Positions 37,643 to 46,720 are shown, counted from the stretch's first letter. The stretch: DNA of 64,000 nt from JAIQFL01 sp035295745 (GCA_035295745.1 DATGIL010000049.1:1-64000); one strand, 5' to 3'. Made by a program: numbers and translations. The notes: a model not told the origin generated them from the letters alone.

Positions 37643-38034
37643 TGCCTGTCCAACCGCGAAACTTCGCGGAATCTGTATGTTCGCGGATTATAGCAGAAGC
37701 GCATGGGGCCCCGTGCGCCGAGTCTGACCAAGAGGAATAAGTCGTGCCGAATCAATGTCAAACCGACCTACTCCTAAGTTAATTCAAGCCTGCCTACCGC
37801 AGTTATCCAGGCATAGTGAGGGACTTACCCTTTGGCAGGTTGCCTCTTCTGCAGATTTTGGGTAAGCTCATACATCGCGCTTGGTACGTGGTCTCAGAAG
37901 TCCGCTGCCGTATCGACAGATCGCTTGCTAACGCGCGCGGCTCGTTACGACCGTTAGGGAGTGTTCTTGCCTGAATACACGGGGCCGTGTCAACGAAACG
38001 ATATACTTAGCCATCTGCGCCGAAGCCCACCACT
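37643..38034. other. Intergenic region between divergent signalling operons, with one dispersed element
   Basis: No ORF here looks real. A short element at 37921-37964 (GCTTGCTAACGCGCGCGG then CTCG, followed by TTACGACCGTTAGGGAGTG) matches both ends of the array at 4029-4310. A TATACT at 38007-38012 may be the -10 box of the rightward operon. No riboswitch was recognised. Confidence 0.6.
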
Positions 38035-39219
38035 ATGACCGCCAGTTCGCCACGAGTGCCGCACCAAATCCTGGTAGTGGACGACGAGCCGGATTTGGAG
38101 TTGCTCGTTCGCCAGAGGTTCCGGCGCCAGATTCGCGATAAGGAATTCGAATTCCTCTTCAGCCACAACGGAGAGGAAGCACTGCAGACGCTCGCTGTAC
38201 ATCCCACCGTGGAATTGGTGCTGAGCGACATCAACATGCCGGTGATGGACGGATTGACGCTGCTGGGCAAACTGTCCGAGGCGAGCAAGACGCTGCGGGC
38301 GGTAGTCGTCTCCGCGTACGGCGACATGTCGAACATCCGCACCGCCATGAATCGCGGGGCAATCGATTTCCTGATCAAGCCGATCGACTTCGAGGATCTC
38401 GAAATCACCATCCGCAAGACGCTCGACCAGGTCGCGATGCTGAAGCAATCGCTGCACACCCAGGAGCGATTGATGGCGATCCAGCAGGAACTGGGGGTAG
38501 CGGCGCGAATTCAGCAGTCGATCCTTCCCCGCACCTTTCCCCCATTTCCGTCACGCAACGACTTTGAACTGCACGCCGCAATGGTGCCGGCCAAGGAAGT
38601 GGGCGGTGATCTTTTCGATTTCTTCCTGCTGGACGATTTTCACCTGGGATTTGTGCTCGGCGATGTCAGTGGAAAGGGCGTGCCCGCGGCGTTATTCATG
38701 GCTGTGAGCCGCACATTGCTGCGAGCCATCGCGCTGCAGCAGGTGCCGCCCGGCAAGTGCCTGGATTATTTGAACGCCACGCTTTCCCACCAGAATTCGG
38801 CGTACATGTTCGTCACCATGTTCTACGGCATTCTCGATACGCGCAGCGGCGATGTGCAATACGCTGTCGGCGGACATAATCCACCCTACATATTCTCGCC
38901 GGGAGGCGGGGTGCGGGAGTTGTCCACCTCGAATGGCGGGCCGGTGGTCGGATTGATGGAGAACGCCAGGTACGAGACGGCGCATTGCCACATCAAGCCA
39001 GGGGAAGGCATCCTGCTGTTTACGGATGGGGTCACCGAGGCGATCAACCGGTCGGATGAGTTCTTTTCCGAAGAGCGGCTGGAGCAATTCCTGGCAACTC
39101 ACAGCAACTCCACCGCGGAACAACTGGTTACCAGTCTCCATTCACTGGTGGAGAGCTTCGCCGCCGGAATGCCGCAGGCCGACGACATCACGGTACTTGC
39201 CTTGCGATATCTCGGTTAG
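38035..39219 (+). CDS. Response regulator with SpoIIE/PP2C-type phosphatase output
   Basis: The 394-residue protein has a receiver at 10-130 (acidic pair VVDDEPD, D65 in LVLSDINMPVMDG, K in DFLIKPIDF), a coiled-coil linker (QVAMLKQSLHTQERL) and a SpoIIE-type phosphatase (EVGGDLFDFFLLDD, LVLGDVSGKGVPAALFM-like segment, GILLFTDGVTEAIN, QADDITVLALRYLG) that would dephosphorylate a serine on an anti-anti-sigma or similar partner. No STAS or anti-sigma kinase gene adjoins, so the partner lies elsewhere. The CheY-like gene follows after 13 nt. Confidence 0.92.
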   Translation: MTASSPRVPHQILVVDDEPDLELLVRQRFRRQIRDKEFEFLFSHNGEEALQTLAVHPTVELVLSDINMPVMDGLTLLGKLSEASKTLRAVVVSAYGDMSNIRTAMNRGAIDFLIKPIDFEDLEITIRKTLDQVAMLKQSLHTQERLMAIQQELGVAARIQQSILPRTFPPFPSRNDFELHAAMVPAKEVGGDLFDFFLLDDFHLGFVLGDVSGKGVPAALFMAVSRTLLRAIALQQVPPGKCLDYLNATLSHQNSAYMFVTMFYGILDTRSGDVQYAVGGHNPPYIFSPGGGVRELSTSNGGPVVGLMENARYETAHCHIKPGEGILLFTDGVTEAINRSDEFFSEERLEQFLATHSNSTAEQLVTSLHSLVESFAAGMPQADDITVLALRYLG

Positions 39220-39232
39220 GTCTGGAAACATC

Positions 39233-39610
39233 ATGTCGAAAGTATTGTTGGTTGAAGACAACGAGATGAACCGCGATATGCTCTCGCGCCGGCTGATCCG
39301 CCAGGGCTTCGAGGTGGTGGTGGCGGAGGATGGAGGGCAAGGCGTCTCCTCGGCATTCGAAATCATGCCGGACATCATTCTCATGGATATGAGCCTGCCC
39401 GTGTTGGATGGCTGGGAAGCAACTCGCCAGTTGAAGGCGGACGCGCGCACCAGCGGCATTCCCGTGATCGCGCTGACAGCCCACGCGATGGCGGGCGACC
39501 GGCACAAGGCGCTCGAAGCAGGCTGCGACGATTACGATACCAAGCCGATCGAGTTGCCGCGCCTTCTGGAAAAAATCCGGCGCCTGATTGCGGAACATCC
39601 GCGGTCATGA
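39233..39610 (+). CDS. Single-domain CheY-like response regulator
   Basis: The 125-residue protein is a lone receiver: LLVEDNEMNRDML, phospho-acceptor D52 in IILMDMSLPVLDG, ALTAHAM, and an unusual DDYDTKPIELPRLLEKI, where the usual A/G/F before TKP is Asp. It resembles DivK-type receivers. Its stop overlaps the next kinase start by 4 nt (ATGA), so it is probably a phosphorelay partner of the flanking kinase and of the PP2C regulator. Confidence 0.92.
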   Translation: MSKVLLVEDNEMNRDMLSRRLIRQGFEVVVAEDGGQGVSSAFEIMPDIILMDMSLPVLDGWEATRQLKADARTSGIPVIALTAHAMAGDRHKALEAGCDDYDTKPIELPRLLEKIRRLIAEHPRS

Positions 39611-41346
39611 CGCAGGCGCTTAGCGGTGACGCGCTCAAGCACCTGCGGCACGATCTGCGTACACCAATCAATCACATCCTGGGATACACCGAGATCCTGC
39701 TCGAGGACTTCGGGGAGAGCGGAGGCGATCAGCTTCCGGATACTCTGCGCGAGATTCACTCGGGCGGCCGCACTCTGCTCGAGTGGATCCAGCAATCGCT
39801 CGGAGAGTCGCTCGGCAGCGTCAGCGGAGCGCAATTGCAGGCGTTCGAAGCCAAGCTTCGTCCGGAAGCGGAGCGGCTGTTGCGAGCCTCCGAAGCGGTC
39901 AAGGAGAGCTTGCATCACCTGGAGGGGACGCAGGAAGCCCTCTCCGACATGGAGCGCGTCGCGAGCGCATTTCACCGGCTGCTCACGCTGGTGCGGGAGA
40001 CGGTCCACGGTCCAGACGCGACGCCTGCCGAACCCGCATCGCCGGCACCCATACCGAAAGTGCAGCCCGAGGTACCTCCAGCGCCGGTGCGCGCCACGCC
40101 CGACGACGCCGCCGGCCGCCTGCTGATTGTCGAGGACAATCCCGCGAACAGGGACCTGTTACGGAGGCGCCTGGAGAAGGAGGGACACCAGGTTCAGGAA
40201 GCCGAAAACGGCAGGCAGGCGATCGACAGGCTGGCCAGCGAAGAGTTCGATCTCATGCTGCTCGACATCATGATGCCGGAGATGAACGGCTTCGAAGTGC
40301 TTGCCAGAGTCAAGCAAAATCCCCGGCTGAACGGACTCCCGGTGATCATGATTTCGGCGCTGGATGAAATTCAGAGCGTGGTGCGCTGCATCCAGATGGG
40401 TGCGGAAGATTATCTGCCGAAGCCGTTCGACCCGGTTCTGCTTCGGGCGCGAATTGGCGCCTCTCTCGAAAAGAAGCGATTGCGCGACCGCGAGCGGCGC
40501 AAAACCGAGGAACTGGAAGAGGCGCTGCATCGCCTCAAGGAGACGCAGGACCAGTTGGTGGTGCAGGAGAAGATGGCGTCCCTCGGTGCGCTGACGGCAG
40601 GCATCGCTCACGAGATCAAGAATCCGCTCAACTTCGTGACCAATTTTGCGGAGCTGTCGGTCGATCTGCTACAAGATCTCCAGCAGGCACTGACGCCGGC
40701 CAGAGGCAGCCTGACGCCCGACGACTCTTCCTATCTGGACGAACTCACTGGCGATCTGACCATCAATCTGCAGAAGATTCGAGAGCACGGCAAGCGCGCC
40801 GACAGTATCGTGCGCGGCATGCTGGCGCATTCACGCGGCGGCTCGGGACAACGCGAAAAAGTGGACTTGAATTCTCTGGTGTCCGAGGCCGTCAATCTGG
40901 CCTATCATGGCCTGCGAGCTCAGGATTCCACTTTCAACATCGCCCTGGAAGCCGAGTACGACAAAACGATGCCGCAGATCCAGGTCATGGCCCAGGATCT
41001 CAGCCGCGTAATCCTGAACATCGCGAACAACGGGTGCTACGCGGCAAATCAGAAACGCATCCAGCGGGGCGACAGCTTCCGCCCCCGTCTGCGAGTCACG
41101 ACCAGCCACACACGCGATCACGCGGAAATACGGATTCACGATAATGGGACGGGCATCCCCAAGAACGCTCTGCAGAAGATCTTCAATCCGTTCTTCACCA
41201 CCAAACCGACTGGCGTCGGCACCGGTTTGGGCTTGTCGCTCAGTTACCAGATTGTGGTGGAGCAGCACAAAGGGAACATTCGCGTAAACACCGAAGAAGG
41301 TGAATTCACCGAGTTCGTGATTACGCTGCCCCTACAGCCCGTCTGA
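39607..41346 (+). CDS. Soluble histidine kinase: DHp-like segment, receiver, coiled coil, HisKA-HATPase
   Basis: The 579-residue protein has no membrane helix. Residues 8-35 (LKHLRHDLRTPINHILGYTE, H15) look like a DHp/HisKA motif but no ATPase follows it; a Pro/Ala-rich linker leads to a receiver (about 175-290, D220 in LMLLDIMMPEMNG). A coiled coil then enters a second HisKA (AHEIKNPLN, H335) and HATPase (NIANNGCYA, DNGTGIP, GTGLGLSLSY). The N-terminal histidine could be a phosphotransfer site serving the CheY-like or PP2C regulators encoded upstream (inference). Confidence 0.9.
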   Translation: MTQALSGDALKHLRHDLRTPINHILGYTEILLEDFGESGGDQLPDTLREIHSGGRTLLEWIQQSLGESLGSVSGAQLQAFEAKLRPEAERLLRASEAVKESLHHLEGTQEALSDMERVASAFHRLLTLVRETVHGPDATPAEPASPAPIPKVQPEVPPAPVRATPDDAAGRLLIVEDNPANRDLLRRRLEKEGHQVQEAENGRQAIDRLASEEFDLMLLDIMMPEMNGFEVLARVKQNPRLNGLPVIMISALDEIQSVVRCIQMGAEDYLPKPFDPVLLRARIGASLEKKRLRDRERRKTEELEEALHRLKETQDQLVVQEKMASLGALTAGIAHEIKNPLNFVTNFAELSVDLLQDLQQALTPARGSLTPDDSSYLDELTGDLTINLQKIREHGKRADSIVRGMLAHSRGGSGQREKVDLNSLVSEAVNLAYHGLRAQDSTFNIALEAEYDKTMPQIQVMAQDLSRVILNIANNGCYAANQKRIQRGDSFRPRLRVTTSHTRDHAEIRIHDNGTGIPKNALQKIFNPFFTTKPTGVGTGLGLSLSYQIVVEQHKGNIRVNTEEGEFTEFVITLPLQPV

Positions 41347-41414
41347 TTCGGAACAGGGTCGTAGACCGTTACTTACGTGCAACTCGCGACGCGACGAGTC
41401 TCTGAGACAAGTTT

Positions 41415-41900
41415 CTAAAACCCTTCCGGCGATTCTGGCAAGGGTCCGTGAATGTCGATGCCGTGCCTCTCTGCCAGCATCATCAGCTTGCCCATGTCAG
41501 GAGGGGAGGGCGGCTCGGTGATCGGCGTCGTCTGATTCAGAACGAATTGCTCGAATCCGCCAGGAGTACACAGTATCAGCATTTTTGCCGGAGCATCGCC
41601 GATCACCTTGAAGCCGTGGGCGATTTCGCGCGGCCCGTAAACGAACGCGCCCGGACCTGTCTTGAGCCACTTCCCGTCGCAGATGAACGCCACTTGTCCA
41701 TCCAACACGTAAAACGACTCGTCTTCCCGATGATGGGTGTGATAGGGCGTTGCAAACCCCACCGGCATCTCCCAATGCTCCATCAGCGCGAACGCTCCAT
41801 CGGTCGTCTCGGAGGTCGCCCTCATCTGGCTCGGAACTCCCAAAAACCGGAAAGCTGCATCTTCTCTTGTGTTCAAGTAAGGCTTTTGCGCCCTGCTCAT
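41415..41900 (-). CDS. Cupin-domain protein
   Basis: ATG 41900 is chosen since GAGGAG lies 7 nt upstream; ATG 41915 sits directly on GGAGAG. The 161-residue product has a cupin metal motif (TPYHTHHREDESFYVLDG, with three His and one Glu) and a second motif (PREIAHGFKVIGD). Similar proteins are small cupins of unknown or dioxygenase-like function. It is divergent from the ECF sigma gene. Confidence 0.85.
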   Translation of the reverse strand: MSRAQKPYLNTREDAAFRFLGVPSQMRATSETTDGAFALMEHWEMPVGFATPYHTHHREDESFYVLDGQVAFICDGKWLKTGPGAFVYGPREIAHGFKVIGDAPAKMLILCTPGGFEQFVLNQTTPITEPPSPPDMGKLMMLAERHGIDIHGPLPESPEGF

Positions 41901-41965
41901 TTCGTTGCTCCTCATCTCTCCGCGCGCAAGTCGTTTTGCCGCTCGGTTCGCGCTCGATACCCGGA

Positions 41966-42000
41966 TGTGTAACGAGCCGCCGGCCCGTTACACATAAAAT
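41966..42000 (+). promoter_or_regulatory. Inverted repeat followed by -10-like box before the ECF sigma gene
   Basis: Arms TGTGTAACG (41966-41974) and CGTTACACA (41986-41994) are perfect, with further pairing inside. TAAAAT (41995-42000) follows immediately and lies 9 nt before the ATG at 42010. The palindrome abuts the predicted -10 box, so a protein bound there could repress, or the arms could replace a -35 element. Confidence 0.5.
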
Positions 42001-42009
42001 ATCAGGTGA

Positions 42010-42552
42010 ATGGAAATTGAGCTCAACGATTCGGACCTTGCGCATCGCATCGGCCGCGGGAATGATCGGGCCGCCGAAGCCGAGCTATTCCGCCGCATGG
42101 CCCCGCGCATCCGGCTCTTCGGGCTGCGCCATCTGCGAAACCAGGACGCCGCGGATGACCTCGTCCAGCAGGTCCTCATCTCTACCCTGGAAGCTCTGCG
42201 CGCCGGCCGTCTGCGGGATTCCCATAAGCTATCGTCCTTCGTGCTGGGAACGTGCCGCATGATGGTCCTCGATCTCCGCCGCAACTCGCAGAGAAAGGAA
42301 CGCCTGCTCGAACAATATGGAGCGGACCTGGCCCCGGCCCCTTGCGCCGAACCGCAACTGGATTCCGAACAGCTCGCGCAGTGCGTGCAAAAGCTCAAGG
42401 AACGCGAACGATCCGTGATCGTCCTTTCGTTCTACGACGAGCAGACCCGCGCGGACGTCGCCCGCTTCCTCGGTGTTTCCGAAGCCAACCTGAGGGTGAT
42501 CCGCCATCGGGCCCTCCATCAATTGCGCGATTGCATGGGGGCGGCCGCGTGA
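42010..42552 (+). CDS. RNA polymerase ECF-type sigma factor
   Basis: The 180-residue protein has region 2 (AEAELFRRMAPRIRLFGLRHLRNQDAADDLVQQVLISTLEALRAGR, in pieces along residues 22-68) and region 4 (LKERERSVIVLSFYDEQTRADVARFLGVSEANLRVIRHRALHQLRD in the C-terminal third). It is 4 nt overlapped (GTGA) by an anti-sigma gene and followed by a Ser/Thr kinase gene, a string suited to envelope or metabolic stress signalling. Confidence 0.9.
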   Translation: MEIELNDSDLAHRIGRGNDRAAEAELFRRMAPRIRLFGLRHLRNQDAADDLVQQVLISTLEALRAGRLRDSHKLSSFVLGTCRMMVLDLRRNSQRKERLLEQYGADLAPAPCAEPQLDSEQLAQCVQKLKERERSVIVLSFYDEQTRADVARFLGVSEANLRVIRHRALHQLRDCMGAAA

Positions 42553-43130
42553 CCTGCGGGACGCCCCTCGACGCCGCCATCCTCGCCGACTACTGGCTCG
42601 GCGCACTGCCTGAATCCGAAGAACAGTCCGTCGAGGAACACCTCTTCGCCTGCGACGAATGCGGTGCGCGCCTCCGTGAGGTGATTGCTCTCGCCGGAGC
42701 CATTCACAACCTGGCGCGCGAGGGCTCGCTGCTCATGGTGGTCAGCGATGCTTTTATCCAACGCGCCGCGGAGCAGGGTCTGCATGTGCGGCAGTATGCT
42801 CCTCCGAGGGGAGGCAGCGTGGAGTGCACCGTTACTGCCGGGGACGACCTTCTCATCGGACGATTGACCGCCGACCTGAGCGGGGCAAAGCGGGTCGATC
42901 TGTCGGTCTGCAATCAGCGCGGCCGGGAACAGGTTCGCCTCGCGGATATTCCGTTTCATTCCGCAGCCGGCAGTGTCGTCTTCCAGCAGTCGATCACCTA
43001 TGCCAAGGCGGCGCCTTCGGAAACCATGATTGCCCGTCTGGTCGCTCTCGATGACGCAGGCGGCGAACATCTGCTGGGCGAATATACCTTCCACCACACC
43101 CGCACGATGCCCGGCCCAGGCGCCTGGTGA
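42549..43130 (+). CDS. Soluble zf-HC2-type anti-sigma factor with C-terminal beta domain
   Basis: The start is GTG 42549, overlapping the sigma stop; the longer frame to 42252 runs through the sigma gene and is rejected. The 193-residue product has EEHLFACDECGARLREV (H-x3-C-x2-C, the zinc anti-sigma motif) near residue 30, a helical linker without a membrane segment, and a beta-rich C-terminal part (SVECTVTAGDDLLIGRLTADL, EHLLGEYTFHHTRT). The C-terminal domain is not recognised; it may sense a ligand or the adjacent kinase. Confidence 0.82.
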   Translation: MTCGTPLDAAILADYWLGALPESEEQSVEEHLFACDECGARLREVIALAGAIHNLAREGSLLMVVSDAFIQRAAEQGLHVRQYAPPRGGSVECTVTAGDDLLIGRLTADLSGAKRVDLSVCNQRGREQVRLADIPFHSAAGSVVFQQSITYAKAAPSETMIARLVALDDAGGEHLLGEYTFHHTRTMPGPGAW

Positions 43131-43134
43131 GGGC

Positions 43135-43140
43135 TATAAT
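43135..43140 (+). promoter_or_regulatory. Consensus TATAAT box just upstream of the Ser/Thr kinase gene
   Basis: A perfect -10 hexamer lies 12 nt before the kinase ATG at 43153, directly after the anti-sigma stop. It would give the kinase an internal promoter with a leader of only about 5 nt. No -35 consensus at 17 nt was seen. Confidence 0.45.
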
Positions 43141-43152
43141 CGTGGAACCAGC

Positions 43153-45339
43153 ATGCCCCTCAGCGCGGGAACCAAGCTCGGGCCGTACGAAATCCTGGGG
43201 TCTATCGGGAAGGGCGGTATGGGCGAGGTCTACAAGGCACTCGACACCCGCCTCGGGCGCATCGTGGCAATCAAGCAGATTCAGAGTGGGCAAAGTTCGC
43301 GTTTCGAGCAGGAAGCCCGCGCCATTGCTGCACTGAACCATCCCAATATCTGCGCGCTTCATGACATCGGCCCCGACTACATGGTGATGGAGCATATCGA
43401 AGGTCAGCCGCTTCACGGTCCGATGGGCACCGATGAGGCCCTGGCAGTCGCATCGCAGATCGCAAGTGCACTGGCGGCAGCGCACAAGCGCGGGATCCTC
43501 CATCGCGATCTGAAGCCGGCCAATATTCTGCTCGCCGAGTCCGGCGTTAAGTTGCTCGACTTCGGCCTTGCTAAAACGATCGACACCGGCAACGACGACA
43601 CGCTGTCGATGGAAGGCTCGATCGCCGGAACGGCAGCGTACATGTCACCCGAACAGGCGCAGGGCCGCGACCTCGATCCCCGGTCTGACATCTTCAGCTT
43701 CGGCACGGTCCTCTACGAACTGCTGTCGGGGAGGCGGCCGTTCAGCGGCGCCTGCACACTCGAGATGTTGAACGCGGTAGTACACGACGACCCCATGCCT
43801 TTCGATTCGACGCTCTACCCGATTGTGGAGCGCTGTCTCGCCAAAGACCCGTCGCAGCGCTTCCAATCGGCGATCGAGCTCGCGGACGCGTTAAAGTCGC
43901 CGCCGGCGCGGTCGCCCAACCGCAATACGGTCCGGCCCTCCATCGCCGTGCTGCCGTTTGCGAATATGAGCGGCGATCGCGAACAGGAGTATTTCAGCGA
44001 CGGCCTGGCCGAGGAGATTATCAACGCGCTGGCGAGAATCCCCGAGCTCAAAGTGATCGCACGGACTTCCGCTTTCGCCTTCCGCGGACAGAACGCGGAC
44101 GTGCGCAGGATTGCCGAAACGCTGGGCGTCGCCCATGTTCTCCAAGGTAGCGTGCGCCGCTCGAGCAACCGGATCCGCGTCACTGCGCAGCTCATCGCCG
44201 CGTCGGATGGTGGCCATCTTTGGTCCGAGCGCTACGACCGCGAAGTCGCCGACATCTTCGCGATGCAGGACGACATCGCCGCCGCGATCGTAGCCGTCCT
44301 CCAGCTCAAACTCTCGCCCCATACCGTGAGACGGCCGGCCCACACGCCTCCGCTGGCCGCATACGAGGCCGTTATGAAGGCACGCCAGCAATTCAGCATC
44401 ATGAGCCCCGAATCGTTTGACCGCGGCCGGGAGTGGCTGGAACAGGCGATCGCGCTCGACCCGGATTACGCGCTCGCCCACAGCCTGCTGGCATCTCACC
44501 TCGTGACTATTGCCAATGCCGGGACGAAACCTGCGCATGAGTTGATGCCCGCCGCCCGGGCCGCCGCGTGCAGAGCGCTCTCCCTCGAGCCGGAAATGCC
44601 CGAGGCACTGGCAGCGTTGGCCCGCATCACGGCTCTCTACGATTACAACTGGGCTGAGGCCGAGCGTCTGTTCCAGCGCGCTCTCACGCAAACTCCAATC
44701 TCGCCCATCGTGCGCCAACTCTACGGTGGCTATTCACTCTCCGGGCAAGCCAAACGCGCCGTCGATGCGCTCGAACTCGCCCGCCAGGACGATCCACTCG
44801 ACTCCTACTTCCGGTTTCTTCTCTCCATGGCATACCTGATGGACGGACGGACCGAAGATGCCATCGCCGAGTGTCGCAGGACGCTGGAAATCGACGGACG
44901 CTCGTCCTCCTCCCACGTCCTGTTGGCGTGGGCTTACCTGGAGCTTGGGAACGAGGAGGAGGCTCTCCATGCGGCGGAACGCGGCTACTCGCTCGGAGGA
45001 TGGCCGTGGGTTTCGAGCGGGTGCCTTGCTGGAGTGGCCAAGCGTGTGGGGGACTCCGTTCGCGCGGCGCAAGCGCTCGAGCGACTCGGAGACGGCACGT
45101 CCTACAGCGCTCCTACCGGATTCGCACAGCAATGCCTGATCACTGGCGAGATCGAAGAGGCTGCCAAATGGGCCTCCAGGGCGATCGAACAGCGGCATGC
45201 GCCGATTGTCATGATCCTTCACCAGCCTATCGCCAGAGGTCTGCGCGCGAGCGCGCACTGGCCGGCAGTGGCGAAGAGGATGAACCTTCCAGCCGACTCC
45301 AGCGGCATCTCCCGGACCCTCACTGCGCCTGCCCCTTGA
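43153..45339 (+). CDS. Ser/Thr protein kinase with TolB/CyaD-like domain and TPR repeats
   Basis: ATG 43153 gives 728 residues. The PknB-type kinase domain (about 10-265) has glycine loop IGKGGMGEVYKA, K41, HRDLKPAN (D119), DFGLA (D137) and GTAAYMSPEQ. A domain at about 268-400 starts IAVLPFANMSGDREQEYFSDGLAEE (in pieces) and has HVLQGSVRRSSNRIRVTAQL and HLWSERYDR, the TolB-like region found in CyaD/adenylate-cyclase-associated proteins. TPRs fill the C-terminus. No membrane helix is present. The string sigma, anti-sigma, kinase suggests the kinase modulates the sigma pair. Confidence 0.9.
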   Translation: MPLSAGTKLGPYEILGSIGKGGMGEVYKALDTRLGRIVAIKQIQSGQSSRFEQEARAIAALNHPNICALHDIGPDYMVMEHIEGQPLHGPMGTDEALAVASQIASALAAAHKRGILHRDLKPANILLAESGVKLLDFGLAKTIDTGNDDTLSMEGSIAGTAAYMSPEQAQGRDLDPRSDIFSFGTVLYELLSGRRPFSGACTLEMLNAVVHDDPMPFDSTLYPIVERCLAKDPSQRFQSAIELADALKSPPARSPNRNTVRPSIAVLPFANMSGDREQEYFSDGLAEEIINALARIPELKVIARTSAFAFRGQNADVRRIAETLGVAHVLQGSVRRSSNRIRVTAQLIAASDGGHLWSERYDREVADIFAMQDDIAAAIVAVLQLKLSPHTVRRPAHTPPLAAYEAVMKARQQFSIMSPESFDRGREWLEQAIALDPDYALAHSLLASHLVTIANAGTKPAHELMPAARAAACRALSLEPEMPEALAALARITALYDYNWAEAERLFQRALTQTPISPIVRQLYGGYSLSGQAKRAVDALELARQDDPLDSYFRFLLSMAYLMDGRTEDAIAECRRTLEIDGRSSSSHVLLAWAYLELGNEEEALHAAERGYSLGGWPWVSSGCLAGVAKRVGDSVRAAQALERLGDGTSYSAPTGFAQQCLITGEIEEAAKWASRAIEQRHAPIVMILHQPIARGLRASAHWPAVAKRMNLPADSSGISRTLTAPAP

Positions 45340-45433
45340 GGTGAGACAAACGGTTAAGACGCTTTAGGACGCTATCAGCCGTCCGCTGGGAATCCATCGT
45401 ACGGCTGGTTGCTTCGATTGCACAATTGCGTTC

Positions 45434-45722
45434 GTGGACAACCGTGGATTCTTTCTGACCTGGCAAGCCATCCGGCGGCAACTTGCTGCCATGCCTAACG
45501 AACTGTACCTAGTCCGTTTGATTCACCGCCAAACTGGTCGCCCCTTTCCCGGTGAACGGCTCTGGACGGCCCCGCAGTTGGGCCAGCACCGGCACCATCC
45601 GCTTTCTGCGGGCGCGCAACTGCGAAGGATGGGATGTGTACATCCAGCCGTACGCCGGAAATCAAGATGCGGCTTCCGCCAGCCGAAAAGAAGCGCCCGC
45701 AGCGAGCCAAAGAGGAAAATAA
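45434..45722 (+). pseudogene. Frameshifted relic of a RepB-like DNA primase
   Basis: The frame from GTG 45434 reads WQAIRRQLAAMPNELYLVRL, then RPFPGERLWTAPQL, up to about 45575. One base later the +1 frame continues TGTIRFLRARNCEGWDVY then IQPYAGNQDAA before drifting to a stop at 45720-45722. Together they resemble the start of RepB-primase-type proteins of plasmids and integrated elements. The frameshift and the missing C-terminus make it a relic. Confidence 0.6.
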
Positions 45723-45742
45723 GCCAACTACCCGGCGCCGGC

Positions 45743-46033
45743 CTAATAGGCTATCTTCAATCGGCCCAGATGGTGATACGTCATGAGGCCGCACTTCTCG
45801 CATACCAGGATCGCGAATGGTAGATATCCTGCCTCGGGATGGGTCAATGCCTCGGTTGTAGTCGCCACTACTTTATGCAAGGAGAACTGGAAGGGCGCGC
45901 CTACTTCGTTTACATCTTGTCTGCCGAATCTATCAATCAGGGTTCGTTCCTGTCCGCCACACATGGGACACGCTTTGCCTTGCATCGCAGCGTTGAGCGC
46001 ATCCAAAACCTCTTGATGTTTGTCGTCTGTCAT
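45743..46033 (-). CDS. Small zinc-ribbon protein of unknown function
   Basis: ATG 46033 (MTDDKHQEVLDALNAAM) is preferred; a GTG at 46060 would extend it. The 96-residue product has CPMCGG near residue 24 and CEKCG near 78, a split zinc ribbon, with GAPFQFSLHKVVATTTE and LPFAILV between. No family was recognised. It lies between relics of mobile elements and may be accessory. Confidence 0.6.
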   Translation of the reverse strand: MTDDKHQEVLDALNAAMQGKACPMCGGQERTLIDRFGRQDVNEVGAPFQFSLHKVVATTTEALTHPEAGYLPFAILVCEKCGLMTYHHLGRLKIAY

Positions 46034-46414
46034 GCGAAAGAATTCTATCAGGTGGCGCACGTCGCGGGGCGTCGCGTTCCGCGCCGCAGTTCCCCGCGCC
46101 AGTGCGCCTCGATCATTACGTTCCGTTTTCGCTCACGTTCCAGCCCTGGTTGAAAGATATGGAGATTGCGAAAGCTGTTGGCCCTGCTCTCACTGGGAAG
46201 ACCCGCGGTTCAGATCCAAGCCGTCCACCGGCTCGCCAGTCCACATTTTCCTGGTCGATACGGCGATCCCGAGGATTACCTGCGACGAACGATCGCACGC
46301 GCAGCGTTTTCCTCCCCAGGGGGCCCGCTGTGTGAACGCCCTATCATCATCCACCTGCATTAGGGCGGGATGCCGCCAACGTTTGTTCGAACTCCACCGC
46401 CTCCACAGGGCTGC

Positions 46415-46621
46415 CGCGATCCGGCCCTCAGACCAGCGTTGCTTTCCGTTGCCCGGAAACGCATTGCCTGGGCCGCGACGGAGTTCTCGCCGCCAAAGGT
46501 GCAGCACGTTCGGATTTACCTCCAACGCGCGCGCCACCTCGCCCAGGGACACCCCTTGTTCCAGCCGACGCACAGCGGCCGGTTTGAACTCCTTTGTGAA
46601 CTGCCTACGCGACAAACCCAT
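46415..46621 (-). pseudogene. Truncated IS3-type transposase OrfA
   Basis: From ATG 46621 the frame reads GLSRRQFTKEFKPAAVRRLE, then EVARALEVNPNVLHLWRREL and PGNAFPGNGKQRWSEGRI, the HTH part of an IS3-family OrfA (transposase_8). After about residue 69 similarity ends where the coiled-coil linker should begin, and no OrfB or terminal inverted repeats were seen. The rest of 46034-46720 has no convincing gene. Confidence 0.7.
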
Positions 46622-46720
46622 GACTCAATTCTCGATTCAATGAAAACGAGTCTTAACTGTTTGTCTCAAAACTGGGGACAAGTCCATACTCATTCGCATA
46701 TACTACCCGAGGAGGCGAGT

